Assembly (NCBI GenBank): GCA_015058655.1
Contig: SVBX01000006.1
Coordinates: 62,001 to 126,000 of the forward strand
From: Pseudoselenomonas ruminantium
Lineage (GTDB): Bacteria > Bacillota > Negativicutes > Selenomonadales > Selenomonadaceae
Length of the DNA stretch: 64,000 nt
Direction of reading: 5' to 3'
This document shows positions 37,025 to 45,506 of this stretch, one piece after another. The translations under genes and the position numbers were made by a program. How positions within the stretch are numbered: position 1 is the first letter of the stretch; every line of letters starts with the position of its first letter. A model generated the notes under the pieces. The model was not told where the DNA came from. It saw nothing but the letters and a program-made list of their open reading frames with translations, and made no database searches.

Positions 37025-37942
37025 ATGGAAGAGTCAAACAAAAATAAGCACAAGTCTGGCTTTATTGCTGTGATTGGACGCCCTAATGTGGGCAAGTCCA
37101 CTTTGATCAACACCCTTATTGGCCAAAAAATTGCCATCATGAGCGATAAGCCTCAGACGACAAGGAATCGCATCCTTTGCATTTTGACGGAACCCGATGC
37201 GCAGATAGTTTTCCTTGACACTCCTGGCATACACAAGCCCAAGCACAAATTGGGTGAGTATATGGTGAAGTCTGCCGAAGGGACATTGAAGGAGGTAGAC
37301 GCGATTTTCTTTGTGGTGGATGCCACGGAGAAGATGGGGCCTGGAGAGTATTATATCTTGGAAAGATTGCAGGCCACTCATAGGCCTGTCGTATTAGTGG
37401 TGAACAAGCTGGATCTCATTGAAAAGGAACAGGCGCTGCCTATCATCTCACATTACACGGAAAAATACCAGTTTGCAGGGGTTGTGCCTATATCTGCCAA
37501 GGAAGAGACTAATTTGGATGGGCTCTTGACTGAGGCAAAGAAATACTTGCCGGAAGGTCCTCAGTACTATCCTGATGATATGGTAACCGATCAGCCTGAG
37601 CGCTTGATTGTGGCAGAACTTATCCGTGAGAAGGTTCTGCACCTGACCCATGACGAGGTTCCCCATGCCATCGCTGTAGAAACAGATGAAATGGCAACTC
37701 GTCCTAACGATGATGTTTATATTCGTGCTACCATCTATGTGGAAAGAGATTCACAGAAGGGGATCATAATTGGTGCAAAAGGCGCAATGCTCAAGGAGAT
37801 TGGCGCTCTTGCCCGTGCGGATATTGAAACTTTGCTTGGTTCCAGGGTGTTCCTTGACCTCTGGGTGAAGGTCAAGAAGGATTGGCGCAACCGTACCGGA
37901 GTCTTGCATAACTTTGGTTTCGGAGGCAGGGATAATGCCTGA
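37025..37942 (+). CDS. era: GTPase Era
   Basis: 305 residues. G1 GRPNVGKST (Lys24), G2 PQTTRNRI, G3 DTPGIHKP and G4 NKLD; a C-terminal KH domain (GIIIGAKGAMLKEIG) binds the 3' end of 16S rRNA. Essential for 30S assembly. ATG after GAGGAG. The DUF502 gene overlaps its last codons. Confidence 0.98.
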   Translation: MEESNKNKHKSGFIAVIGRPNVGKSTLINTLIGQKIAIMSDKPQTTRNRILCILTEPDAQIVFLDTPGIHKPKHKLGEYMVKSAEGTLKEVDAIFFVVDATEKMGPGEYYILERLQATHRPVVLVVNKLDLIEKEQALPIISHYTEKYQFAGVVPISAKEETNLDGLLTEAKKYLPEGPQYYPDDMVTDQPERLIVAELIREKVLHLTHDEVPHAIAVETDEMATRPNDDVYIRATIYVERDSQKGIIIGAKGAMLKEIGALARADIETLLGSRVFLDLWVKVKKDWRNRTGVLHNFGFGGRDNA

Positions 37943-38555
37943 TACCAATGAGCAGAGATCATCGCTATCCAAGGTGGTATCACGCCGCTTCATAAATGGC
38001 TTGATACTATTGGTGCCTCTGGCTATAACCATATTTGTAGTGCTTGAAACGCTGCACTTCACAGAAGGTGTGCTGGGGAAGCATTTGCCCTTTTATTTTC
38101 CAGGGCTGGGTATTATAACACTGGTACTTTTTGTCTACTTTACAGGCTGGCTTTCTTCTTACTGGCTTACCAAACGGTTCATTGGCTATGGAGAGTGGGT
38201 ATTGGGAAAGATTCCTGTGGTCAAATTCATTTACAACTCCGTAAAGCATCTGTCCACAGCTGTTTTCGAATCTAACAACATGTTTGAGCATGTGGTCCTG
38301 GTTCCCTTCCATCAGTCCAAGGCTTTAGGGTTTATCATGGCAGATGTGCCACAAACCCTGAAGGCAGAACTTGGGGATGATTATGTTTGTGTGTTTGTGC
38401 CATGGAGTCTGAATATGACTTCAGGGACAAATCTGTTTGTGCCGAAAAAGGATGTCATATACCTGGATATAAGCAGCGAGTCGGCCTTGCAATACATGCT
38501 GACAGCAGGGGCAGTTATGCCCAGAAAGGCAAGAAATGGCTCTTTACCAGACTGA
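37935..38555 (+). CDS. DUF502 family membrane protein
   Basis: 206 residues from the ATG at 37935, 8 bases after GGAGG inside the end of era; 8 bases overlap era. Two membrane helices (about residues 20-40 and 55-75) are followed by the conserved DUF502 region: IPVVKFIYNSVKHLSTAV, VVLVPFHQSKALGFI and VFVPWSLNMTSGTNLFVP. Function is not established. It overlaps recO by 20 bases, so era, DUF502 and recO are translated from one transcript. Confidence 0.9.
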   Translation: MPDTNEQRSSLSKVVSRRFINGLILLVPLAITIFVVLETLHFTEGVLGKHLPFYFPGLGIITLVLFVYFTGWLSSYWLTKRFIGYGEWVLGKIPVVKFIYNSVKHLSTAVFESNNMFEHVVLVPFHQSKALGFIMADVPQTLKAELGDDYVCVFVPWSLNMTSGTNLFVPKKDVIYLDISSESALQYMLTAGAVMPRKARNGSLPD

Positions 38556-39264
38556 GGCAGTGGTTATTGGTGCCCGCAATTGGGGTGAGGCAGATAAGAT
38601 GATGACTTTTTTCACCAGAGAACGGGGGCTGGTGGAAGCAGTGGCTTTTGGCTGCAGGCGCCCCAGGAGTCCTCTGGCGGCAGGCATGCAGCTTTTTTCA
38701 TATTTAGAGTTGCAATTAGCGGAAGGAAGACGCCTCGACACAGTTAAGCAAATACAGCTGAAATGCCGCTATAAAAAACTAAGCGAAGATTTATCCGTCA
38801 TGGCTTATGGTGCCTTGGTGGCAGAAGTGCTGCGGGAGTTCATGCCTGCCGGAGTGCCTGAACCAAAATTATTTGCAACTTTGTTGGAAATCTTGACGGC
38901 TTTCGAGAGTCGCAATCCAAGGGTGACAGCCTTGGCGGCTATTCTGCAGATTCTGGAATTCACGGGCTTGCAGCTTCGTTATGAGCAGTGCATCCATTGC
39001 GGCAAGCCTATAGTGGACAGTGGGGGATTGAGTCTAAAGGAAGGCGGTGCCCTTTGCAAAAACTGCGGGGAAGAGGGGCTTATTCCTTTTTCAGAGGACC
39101 TTCGCAGGACTATATTAGCTTTGCGTGATTTTGACTGGGAGGAGACAGACGCATTGAAATTACAGGGCAGGTTCATCATGCAGGCTGAACGAATCACACT
39201 TAACCATCTGCGCAACCTGTTAGGGCATAATCTGAAAGCAATGGAATTCATAAATCAGATTTGA
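38536..39264 (+). CDS. recO: DNA repair protein RecO
   Basis: 242 residues. N-terminal OB fold (TEAVVIGARNWGEADKMMTFFTRERG) and C-terminal helical domain with a zinc site at Cys152, 155, 174 and 177 (CIHC and CKNC). RecO loads RecA with RecF/RecR and anneals strands. The ATG lies within the end of the DUF502 gene. Conserved position after era in Bacillota. Confidence 0.96.
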   Translation: MALYQTEAVVIGARNWGEADKMMTFFTRERGLVEAVAFGCRRPRSPLAAGMQLFSYLELQLAEGRRLDTVKQIQLKCRYKKLSEDLSVMAYGALVAEVLREFMPAGVPEPKLFATLLEILTAFESRNPRVTALAAILQILEFTGLQLRYEQCIHCGKPIVDSGGLSLKEGGALCKNCGEEGLIPFSEDLRRTILALRDFDWEETDALKLQGRFIMQAERITLNHLRNLLGHNLKAMEFINQI

Positions 39265-39278
39265 CGAATGAAAAGATA

Positions 39279-39320
39279 GACTGAGATGGATGAAAGAGCA
39301 TTTTCTCAGTCCTCTTTTTA
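39279..39320 (+). terminator. Terminator after recO
   Basis: GACTGAGA (39279-39286) pairs with TCTCAGTC (39304-39311), followed shortly by TTTTTA. Weaker than the hairpin just downstream. Confidence 0.55.
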
Positions 39321-39343
39321 TTCAATCTGACGGGAAATGAAAA

Positions 39344-39390
39344 AGCCTCTAACTATCCTTCGTTTATTTAAGGGTAGTTAGAGGTTAAAT
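39344..39390. terminator. Bidirectional terminator between recO and the DUF3298 gene
   Basis: CCTCTAACTATCCTT (39346-39360) pairs with AAGGGTAGTTAGAGG (39370-39384) with one G-U; 9-base loop. Confidence 0.85.
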
Positions 39391-39399
39391 TATTTCCTA

Positions 39400-40626
39400 T
39401 CAGCCAAAGGTCAGCTGTCCTTTGGGACCTATGGCGCAGATATCTGTCTTGGAGTCGCTGGTGAAGCTTGAGCTGTGGTCGAAGTAGAAGCCGTTGGGAT
39501 TGGTGAGGAAATTCCAGTATTCCTGCACGGCGGGGGATACGGCTATGGTGTGGCGGAAGGAGTAAGGCAAGGTCTCAAGGTAGTTGATGGAATGGCTGCC
39601 AATCTGTACTGCCAGGGTCTTTCTGAAGCTGGTGCCAGGCTCAAGGCCATCTATGTAGAGGTAGTTTTTGCCGTCTTCCATATGAATGAGCACAGGTTTC
39701 AGATTCTCAAGGGGAACAGGAATCGCTTCTTCAATGCCATTTACTTTTACATATAAAGCCTCCTTGGTGGAACGGAGGCTGATTACATCCCGCTGGTCGT
39801 TGTTCTTAAGGGAAGTGACGATGGGATGGTAGTCTATGAAGGGCTGGGCATAGGCGGCGGGAGTGTTGCAATAGGTGCTATGGAAAAGTGCTGGCTTTTC
39901 ATTGAATAGGATTGTGGCAGTCAGCAGTCCATCGGCATAGGATGCGATTTCGTAGGGATTGAAATAGAAAGTAATTCCTTGCGGGTCAAGTGTCCAGTCA
40001 ATAGTTCCCTCTGCAATGCGTTGGGCGATGGTTCTTTCCAGATGTTCGAAGGTGTTTTGAGGATAGTCACGGCGAAGACGCTCGCAGATGGCTTCGGCAA
40101 GGGCGGCCTGATCGGTGATGACCGTTTCCAGAGGCAGTTCCGTGCCGGTGACAGTATTGAGGTTCACGCCATGCCAAGCGTACATGCCATGCACGCCACT
40201 GCCACCAGTGTAAGAGTATTGCAGGAAACTCACTGCCATGGTATCGGCTCGGCGCATAAGTATATCAGTATCGTACTCAAAAGGATGGTAATATTCTGGA
40301 CTTTCCTGACGGTAGCCTGCTGCTTCTTTTTTCATACGAGCGCGGGTCCTCTGAGCATATTGCCATTCCTTCTGGTTGATTTTCTCAATGGTTTGAGTGA
40401 GCAGCGGGTAGGCTGCGCGAATCTCCTCATTCACGCCAAGACCTGCAAAGCTCATGTGGAAAAGTTGGTATTCTCCCTGCTCATCCCTGTCCATGTCGTT
40501 ATATTGATTAACCTGCTTGAAGAAACCTCCGATGGCACGGGGAGCAGCATCAACATTGGCGATATAAGCCAATGTGAAGCAGACCGTCCAAAGGAAGCTG
40601 GCAACTACTAGCATTATTTTCTTCAT
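39400..40626 (-). CDS. Exported DUF3298/DUF4163-type protein
   Basis: 408 residues with an N-terminal signal peptide (MKKIMLVVASFLWTVCFTLAYI, cleavage likely after VDAA). The middle matches the DUF4163/DUF3298 pattern: REEYP-like YPLLTQTIEKINQKEW, SFLQYSYTGGSGVHGMYAWHGVNLNTVTG, then DPQGITFYFNPYEIASYADG. Such domains occur in extracytoplasmic proteins such as RsiV, but no sigma factor is next to it. Probably envelope or periplasmic, function unknown. ATG after GGAGGGA. Monocistronic. Confidence 0.8.
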   Translation of the reverse strand: MKKIMLVVASFLWTVCFTLAYIANVDAAPRAIGGFFKQVNQYNDMDRDEQGEYQLFHMSFAGLGVNEEIRAAYPLLTQTIEKINQKEWQYAQRTRARMKKEAAGYRQESPEYYHPFEYDTDILMRRADTMAVSFLQYSYTGGSGVHGMYAWHGVNLNTVTGTELPLETVITDQAALAEAICERLRRDYPQNTFEHLERTIAQRIAEGTIDWTLDPQGITFYFNPYEIASYADGLLTATILFNEKPALFHSTYCNTPAAYAQPFIDYHPIVTSLKNNDQRDVISLRSTKEALYVKVNGIEEAIPVPLENLKPVLIHMEDGKNYLYIDGLEPGTSFRKTLAVQIGSHSINYLETLPYSFRHTIAVSPAVQEYWNFLTNPNGFYFDHSSSFTSDSKTDICAIGPKGQLTFG

Positions 40627-40737
40627 GTTTGTCCCTCCTGTTGATGAATTGATCAGGCATTACAGCACCTGGATTGCACATTCGTCACGGAAAGGAAAAA
40701 TCCTTTATATGGGAAGAGATATTCCGATAAAGTCTGG

Positions 40738-40767
40738 TTGACATTCATGCATCTATTATGATAGAAT
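40738..40767 (+). promoter_or_regulatory. Promoter of the thi operon
   Basis: TTGACA, 18 bases and TAGAAT with an extended -10 (TGA before TAGAAT), 45 bases upstream of the riboswitch. Confidence 0.7.
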
Positions 40768-40811
40768 TCCGCCGTAAGATAGATTTGTTATTGCTTTGCG
40801 AAAATTGCATA

Positions 40812-40897
40812 TCCAAGGGAGCTCGCAGACGGGCTGAGAGGAAACTGTGCGTTTCGACCTTTGACCTGATTTGGATAATGCCAACGTAGGGAGGAAT
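40812..40897 (+). promoter_or_regulatory. TPP riboswitch (THI element)
   Basis: Shows the thi-box core in order: CAAGGGAGCTC, GGGCTGAGAGG, GACCTTTGACCTGATTTGG, then ATAATGCCAACGTAGGGA. TPP binding is expected to let the following hairpin form and stop transcription of thiM-thiE-thiD. Confidence 0.95.
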
Positions 40898-40942
40898 AGC
40901 TGCAACGAATGTCCTGCATCAGGTTTCGTTGCAGCTTTTTTT
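40898..40942 (+). terminator. Terminator platform of the TPP riboswitch
   Basis: A perfect 12-bp stem, AGCTGCAACGAA with TTCGTTGCAGCT, followed by seven T, placed directly after the aptamer. Confidence 0.93.
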
Positions 40943-40985
40943 GTGTAATCTTCGTGAAGAGCATTGGCAGTAGGAGGTAATGATC

Positions 40986-41813
40986 ATGCTGGACTTTGGA
41001 CTCATCCTTGACAATGTACGCAAAAAAACACCCCTGATACACAACATCACCAACTATGTCACAGTCAACGACTGTGCCAATATCCTGCTGGCTTGTGGCG
41101 CCTCGCCCATCATGTCCGATGATGCGGATGAGGTTGAGGAAATCACTTCCATCTGCGGCGGATTGAACATCAATATCGGTACGCTGAATAGGAACACCAT
41201 TCCTTCCATGTTGTTGGCTGGCAAGCGAGCCAACGAGCTAGGGCATCCCGTGCTGTTGGATCCTGTGGGGGCAGGGGCTTCGAAACTGCGCACGGAGACT
41301 GCCTGCCGGCTCATCGATGAGTTGGAACTGGCCGTCATACGCGGCAATGCCTCAGAGATAAAGACTTTGGCCGTGGGGACAGGCAGCACGAAAGGCGTGG
41401 ATGCTGACGAAAAGGACCAGGCCACGGTTGATAATATAGAGCGCATCATCGACGAAGCCAGGGAGTTCTCCTTCGGTACTGGCGCAGTGATTGCTATTAC
41501 TGGTGCCACTGATATAATTGTCCATGGCAGGCAGGCTTGCCTTGTTTCCAACGGCCACCCCTTGATGAGCAGGGTCACCGGTACAGGCTGCATGCTCTCC
41601 GCTTTGCTTGCGGCTTTTGTGACGGCCAATAAGGAACGGCTCTTTGAAGCCGTATGTGCCGCCGTCATTGCCATGGGAGTTTGCGGAGAAATTGCCCAGC
41701 GTCGACTCTCTTCCCTGGATGGAAATAGCAGTTATCGCAATTACATTATCGATGCGGTATATAATCTGACCGCAGAGCAGCTGCAAGGAGGGGCAAAGTA
41801 TGAGATGCGCTAA
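40986..41813 (+). CDS. thiM: Hydroxyethylthiazole kinase
   Basis: 275 residues from the ATG at 40986, 8 bases after AGGAGG; the ATG at 40980 is too close. Signatures: PLIHNITNYVTVNDCANILLA, GASPIMSDDADEVEE, LLDPVGAGAS and the catalytic Cys202 in TGTGCMLSA. It phosphorylates the thiazole precursor in thiamine salvage. First gene of the riboswitch-controlled operon; overlaps thiE by 14 bases. Confidence 0.96.
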   Translation: MLDFGLILDNVRKKTPLIHNITNYVTVNDCANILLACGASPIMSDDADEVEEITSICGGLNINIGTLNRNTIPSMLLAGKRANELGHPVLLDPVGAGASKLRTETACRLIDELELAVIRGNASEIKTLAVGTGSTKGVDADEKDQATVDNIERIIDEAREFSFGTGAVIAITGATDIIVHGRQACLVSNGHPLMSRVTGTGCMLSALLAAFVTANKERLFEAVCAAVIAMGVCGEIAQRRLSSLDGNSSYRNYIIDAVYNLTAEQLQGGAKYEMR

Positions 41814-42441
41814 GGAATGGCTTCCTCTCTATGCTGTTACAGACAGAAGCTGGCTGGATGGCAGGACTTTTCATGAAGTGGCAGAGGCTGCTCTGAGAGG
41901 GGGCGTCACTTGTCTGCAATTGCGGGAAAAAGAACTGGAACATGAGAGTTTCCTGAGGGAAGCCATTTCCCTCAAGGGACTCTGCGACAAGTATCAGGTG
42001 CCGCTTATCATCGACGATGAGGTGGGAATAGCCATAGAAAGTCGGGCTGCTGGCGTCCATATAGGGCAGCAGGATGAACCGGCAGCTGAGGTTCGGCGCC
42101 GCCTTGGTCCGAATATGTTGCTTGGTGTCTCAGCCCAGACGGTGGAGCAGGCAGTCAAAGCAGAACGGGAGGGGGCAGACTACCTGGGAGTAGGGGCCGT
42201 ATTTCCCACCGGCACCAAACTTGATGCGGAGGATGTGAGCTATGACACTCTGAAGGAAATCTGCGAGGCGGTTTCCATCCCTGTGGTAGCCATAGGCGGC
42301 ATCAAGGAGGATAATCTGGCGTTGCTTTCAGGCAGCGGCATCGACGGGGTAGCCGTGGTAAGTTCCATCTTCGCTGCTCCTGAGGCAGAGACGGCGGCCA
42401 GGGCACTGCGCGCAGTGGTGCGGATAGAATTGGGAGTGTGA
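41800..42441 (+). CDS. thiE: Thiamine-phosphate synthase
   Basis: 213 residues, TIM barrel. [55 protein letters not shown] and [10 protein letters not shown] are the expected motifs. It joins the pyrimidine and thiazole phosphates to thiamine monophosphate. ATG lies within the end of thiM after AAGGAGGGG. Confidence 0.96.
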   Translation: MRCAKEWLPLYAVTDRSWLDGRTFHEVAEAALRGGVTCLQLREKELEHESFLREAISLKGLCDKYQVPLIIDDEVGIAIESRAAGVHIGQQDEPAAEVRRRLGPNMLLGVSAQTVEQAVKAEREGADYLGVGAVFPTGTKLDAEDVSYDTLKEICEAVSIPVVAIGGIKEDNLALLSGSGIDGVAVVSSIFAAPEAETAARALRAVVRIELGV

Positions 42442-42444
42442 GCC

Positions 42445-43239
42445 ATGAAAAAAGTATTGACCATTGCTGGCAGCGACTCCGGGGGCGGTGCTGGTATCCA
42501 GGCTGATATCAAGACCATGACCATGAACGGTGTCTTCGCCATGAGCGCCATCACGGCTTTGACTGCACAGAATACTGTGGGTGTGCAGGGCATCTTTGAG
42601 GTGCCGCCGGAATTCCTGGCCCGGCAGTTGGACAGCATTTTCACGGATTTGCGGCCGGAGGCGGTGAAGATAGGCATGGTTTCTTCTGCACCTTTGATTG
42701 AAACAATTGCGGAGCGTCTGGCCTTTTACAAGGCAGAAAAAATTGTGGTGGATCCCGTCATGGTGGCCACTAGCGGGGCAAAGCTCATAGAGGGAAAAGC
42801 GGTGGAGGCCTTGACTTCACATCTCTTTCCCCTTGCTGACATATTGACACCCAATATCCCTGAGGCAGAAGTGCTCTGGGGAAATAGCATTGAGACAGTG
42901 CAGGATATGGAGGAAGCCGCCGGAATTATTGGGGAGAAATTCGGCACAGCTGTGCTGCTCAAAGGCGGGCATGCGGTAAATGATGCTAATGACCTGCTAT
43001 ATAGCAAGGGGCAGCTTGAATGGTTCCACGGTAAACGCATTGACACTCCAAACACCCACGGCACAGGTTGTACCCTGTCCTCGGCTATCGCTTCCAATTT
43101 GGCCAAGGGATTCAATATGGAAGAATCAGTGAGGCTTGCCAAAGCATATATTTCTGGAGCTCTGGCTGCTGGACTGGATTTAGGAGCTGGGAGCGGCCCC
43201 ATGGCACATAATTTTGCTTTGACGGGTTATTTTGCTTAG
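42445..43239 (+). CDS. thiD: Hydroxymethylpyrimidine/phosphomethylpyrimidine kinase
   Basis: 264 residues, ribokinase fold. [64 protein letters not shown] and the anion hole/base [17 protein letters not shown]. It makes HMP-PP for ThiE. With thiM and thiE it forms the salvage branch; no de novo genes (thiC, thiG) are here. Starts 3 bases after thiE. Confidence 0.96.
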   Translation: MKKVLTIAGSDSGGGAGIQADIKTMTMNGVFAMSAITALTAQNTVGVQGIFEVPPEFLARQLDSIFTDLRPEAVKIGMVSSAPLIETIAERLAFYKAEKIVVDPVMVATSGAKLIEGKAVEALTSHLFPLADILTPNIPEAEVLWGNSIETVQDMEEAAGIIGEKFGTAVLLKGGHAVNDANDLLYSKGQLEWFHGKRIDTPNTHGTGCTLSSAIASNLAKGFNMEESVRLAKAYISGALAAGLDLGAGSGPMAHNFALTGYFA

Positions 43240-43274
43240 GAGGTCCATAGAATCGCTGCTGTGGCGAATAAGTG

Positions 43275-43385
43275 TCACGCTTTTAGGCAGTTCTGTATCG
43301 CTCTCTCCGAATCTTTCATGGATTCTGTGAGCTCAAAGCGATTCACCACATTGCCCTGCCTGCAAGGAATTTGGTGAAATTCCAC
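43275..43385 (-). other. Weak short ORF in the thiD-esterase gap
   Basis: A 36-residue frame from a GTG at 43385 that includes RQGNVVNRFELTESMKDSE and ends AIQNCLKA. Its composition is protein-like but it has no clear ribosome site. It may be a gene remnant. I do not recognise it. Confidence 0.25.
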
Positions 43386-43498
43386 TTGATATCAGAGTTT
43401 TCCTTGTAATTCTAATCCCTTGCACGAAGAAAAAGGCTCATATCCATGCCTTAGAATAGGCAGGATGTTAATCAATAGCATCGTTGAGAAAGAAGTTT

Positions 43499-43654
43499 AT
43501 GAAGTATAAAAATATCAATGGCTATTGGTGCGGGCTGGCCTTTGTGGTTCAGATGCCACAGGTTCGTGAGGTGCGCTCCAACATTGAGACTCATCCCGCC
43601 TTTGGTGTTGCATGGCGGGAGGAATACATAGCCAAATGGCGGCCGTACTGCTAA
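43499..43654 (+). CDS. Hypothetical 51-residue protein
   Basis: The frame starts MKYKNINGYWCGLAF and ends EEYIAKWRPYC. It contains two cysteines and three tryptophans. Third-position bases look coding-like, and an intrinsic terminator overlaps its stop (43640-43668). The upstream site (GAGAAAGAAG) is only a weak ribosome site. I recognise no family. It could be a small real gene or part of an intergenic repeat carried elsewhere in the genome. The rest of 43240-43749 holds no recognisable gene apart from the weak minus-strand frame at 43275-43385. Confidence 0.4.
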   Translation: MKYKNINGYWCGLAFVVQMPQVREVRSNIETHPAFGVAWREEYIAKWRPYC

Positions 43655-43668
43655 TGCGGCCGTTTTTT
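43640..43668 (+). terminator. Terminator at the end of the small ORF
   Basis: CGGCCG (43640-43645) pairs with CGGCCG (43657-43662), followed by six T. Confidence 0.7.
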
Positions 43669-43749
43669 GGTGCATGACAATTGTCAGCGGCGCTGGATTC
43701 TGATAGCTGATGATGTTGGAACGATGCCACGCGAGGGTGCCGGTTAACA

Positions 43750-44505
43750 TCAGTTGTTGAACAGGCTGTCAGTGATTTTAGTAGTGTAAGGATGCACATG
43801 TTTTTGTATTGCTTGATTGACCATCTGATTCATGCACCAGCGGAAGGCTTTTGCGGTGCGAAGTTCTGGTTCTTTGAAGTGGTTGCCTTGATTCCATTCC
43901 AGCGTGCTGGAGACTGATGGAATCTCTTGCAATATCTGGTATTGTTCTATAATGCAGCGGTCAACGATCGATATTATCGGGTTCTTGGTCTTGGCTTCCT
44001 TATCTCCAAGGCTCAGATAGATGGCATCTGCCTGCAGGCGGTTCTTCCGGGCGTAATCCAGCCAGCCTGGGAACCAGACGGAAGGGGAGGCTGCTGCTAT
44101 GGCGTTGAAAGCGTCGGTATTGCAAGCAGCCCAGAGGGCAAAGAGTCCGGCCAAGGAATAACCTCCAATGATGACAGGGACATCTTCAGAAATGAGGAGA
44201 TGCTGGCGAAGGTACGGGAGCAGCTGTTTCAAAATGAAGTCTAGTGTCGTTGATGCTCCTTGGCCGAAGGGGGCATTCCTAAACACAGGAGGAGCCTCCC
44301 AAGGGGAAAGTTCGCGGTTCCAGTCATTGATCTGAAAAGCTGCATAAAGAAACGGTGGACAGGGAGATGCCGAGAGAAATGCAAGCTCCTGTTCCAGAGT
44401 GCATGTTTCCTGCTCGTTTATAGGGTGGATAAGAAGACAGGCAGGCGATTCACTGGCGAAAGCAAAACATTTCCTGCTGTGCAGAGAAAATGTCTCAATG
44501 TTCAT
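43750..44505 (-). CDS. Esterase D/IroE-like alpha/beta hydrolase
   Basis: 251 residues. Nucleophile elbow GGYSLAG with Ser117, followed by LFALWAACNTDAFNAIAAASPSVWF-type sequence seen in the esterase D/enterochelin esterase family. Asp168 (SLGDKEAK) and His209 (NQGNHF) complete a plausible triad. No signal peptide, so cytoplasmic. Substrates in the family include siderophore esters and S-formylglutathione; no siderophore genes are adjacent. ATG after AAGGAGA. Confidence 0.82.
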   Translation of the reverse strand: MNIETFSLHSRKCFAFASESPACLLIHPINEQETCTLEQELAFLSASPCPPFLYAAFQINDWNRELSPWEAPPVFRNAPFGQGASTTLDFILKQLLPYLRQHLLISEDVPVIIGGYSLAGLFALWAACNTDAFNAIAAASPSVWFPGWLDYARKNRLQADAIYLSLGDKEAKTKNPIISIVDRCIIEQYQILQEIPSVSSTLEWNQGNHFKEPELRTAKAFRWCMNQMVNQAIQKHVHPYTTKITDSLFNN

Positions 44506-44521
44506 GTTGGTCTCCTTTCTG

Positions 44522-44720
44522 ATGAAAACTGTGAAGGAAATATTCAGTTACAAGTGGAATTATTTAACAGAAAATGGTACCTACAGTGTGGGGATGTTTT
44601 TGGGGTATTGCCCGTTATTGGTCACAGAGGGCAGATAACTACGGCAATGTCATCGAGATATGTTCCAAGGGTTGGCAGCAGAAGAAAAGCAAGTGGGCGG
44701 AAAATAAAATGGAAATTTAG
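44522..44720 (+). other. Short weak ORFs between the esterase gene and nanE
   Basis: Two overlapping short frames occur: 44522-44638 (MKTVKEIFSYKWNYL start) and 44574-44720 (ending WAENKMEI). Neither has a ribosome site or a recognised family. They may be a decayed gene with a frameshift, or chance. Confidence 0.2.
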
Positions 44721-44739
44721 AAGGGAGAGGTGAGAACTT

Positions 44740-45414
44740 ATGAGTTTCTTGCAGAGCGTGAAAGGAAAGCTCATCGTATCGTGTCAGGCTCTGCCTGACG
44801 AGCCGTTGCACAGCTCATTCATCATGGGGCGTATGGCACTTGCCGCCAAAGAGGGGGGAGCTGTGGCTATAAGAGCACAGAGTAGTGCCGATATCAATGA
44901 AATCAAGGCGGTAACAGGTCTGCCAGTCATAGGACTGATAAAAAGGAATTATGATGATTCACCTATTTATATAACACCTACTCTGGTTGAAGTAGAAGAC
45001 TTGCTCTCTACTGATTGTGAAATGATTGCTCTGGATATGACTGACAGGAAAAGGCCAGGGAATGAGAAAGCTGAAACTCTGGTGGAACGCATTCATGAGG
45101 CGGGAAGAATGGTGCTGGCAGATATTTCTACTTATGAAGAAGGCGTGAAGGCATCAGCTATAGGTGCTGATGCCATATCTACAACTCTTTCAGGGTATAC
45201 GCCATATTCTCCTCAGATAACAGGCCCTGATGTGGATCTGGTCAGAAAGCTATCCCGAGATTTGGAGATACCAGTTTTTGCCGAGGGGCGAATAAATGTG
45301 CCTGAGGATATAAAGGCGGTGATGGAAGTGGGGGCCTACGCTCCTATTGTTGGTTCGGCGATAACCAGGCCGCAGTTGATTACAGCTAAATTTGCAAAAG
45401 CTATCCAAGGATAA
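44740..45414 (+). CDS. nanE: Putative N-acetylmannosamine-6-phosphate 2-epimerase
   Basis: 224 residues, TIM barrel. Family motifs: GKLIVSCQALPDEPLHS, MARMALAA-like MGRMALAAKEGGAVAIR, VIGLIKRNY, ADISTYEEG, GADAISTTLSGYTPYS and FAEGRINVPEDIK. It converts ManNAc-6-P to GlcNAc-6-P in sialic acid or ManNAc use. No nanA, nanK or transporter is next to it, although a ROK-type kinase sits 26 kb upstream. ATG after GGGAGAGG. Confidence 0.93.
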   Translation: MSFLQSVKGKLIVSCQALPDEPLHSSFIMGRMALAAKEGGAVAIRAQSSADINEIKAVTGLPVIGLIKRNYDDSPIYITPTLVEVEDLLSTDCEMIALDMTDRKRPGNEKAETLVERIHEAGRMVLADISTYEEGVKASAIGADAISTTLSGYTPYSPQITGPDVDLVRKLSRDLEIPVFAEGRINVPEDIKAVMEVGAYAPIVGSAITRPQLITAKFAKAIQG

Positions 45415-45506
45415 TGTTGCGGTAGTTGGACATGGGGAATACCTGCAGGTCGGGGGAAATATAGGTATGAAAAGTAATGTCTGCATAATGATGGAGGTGA
45501 TTGATA

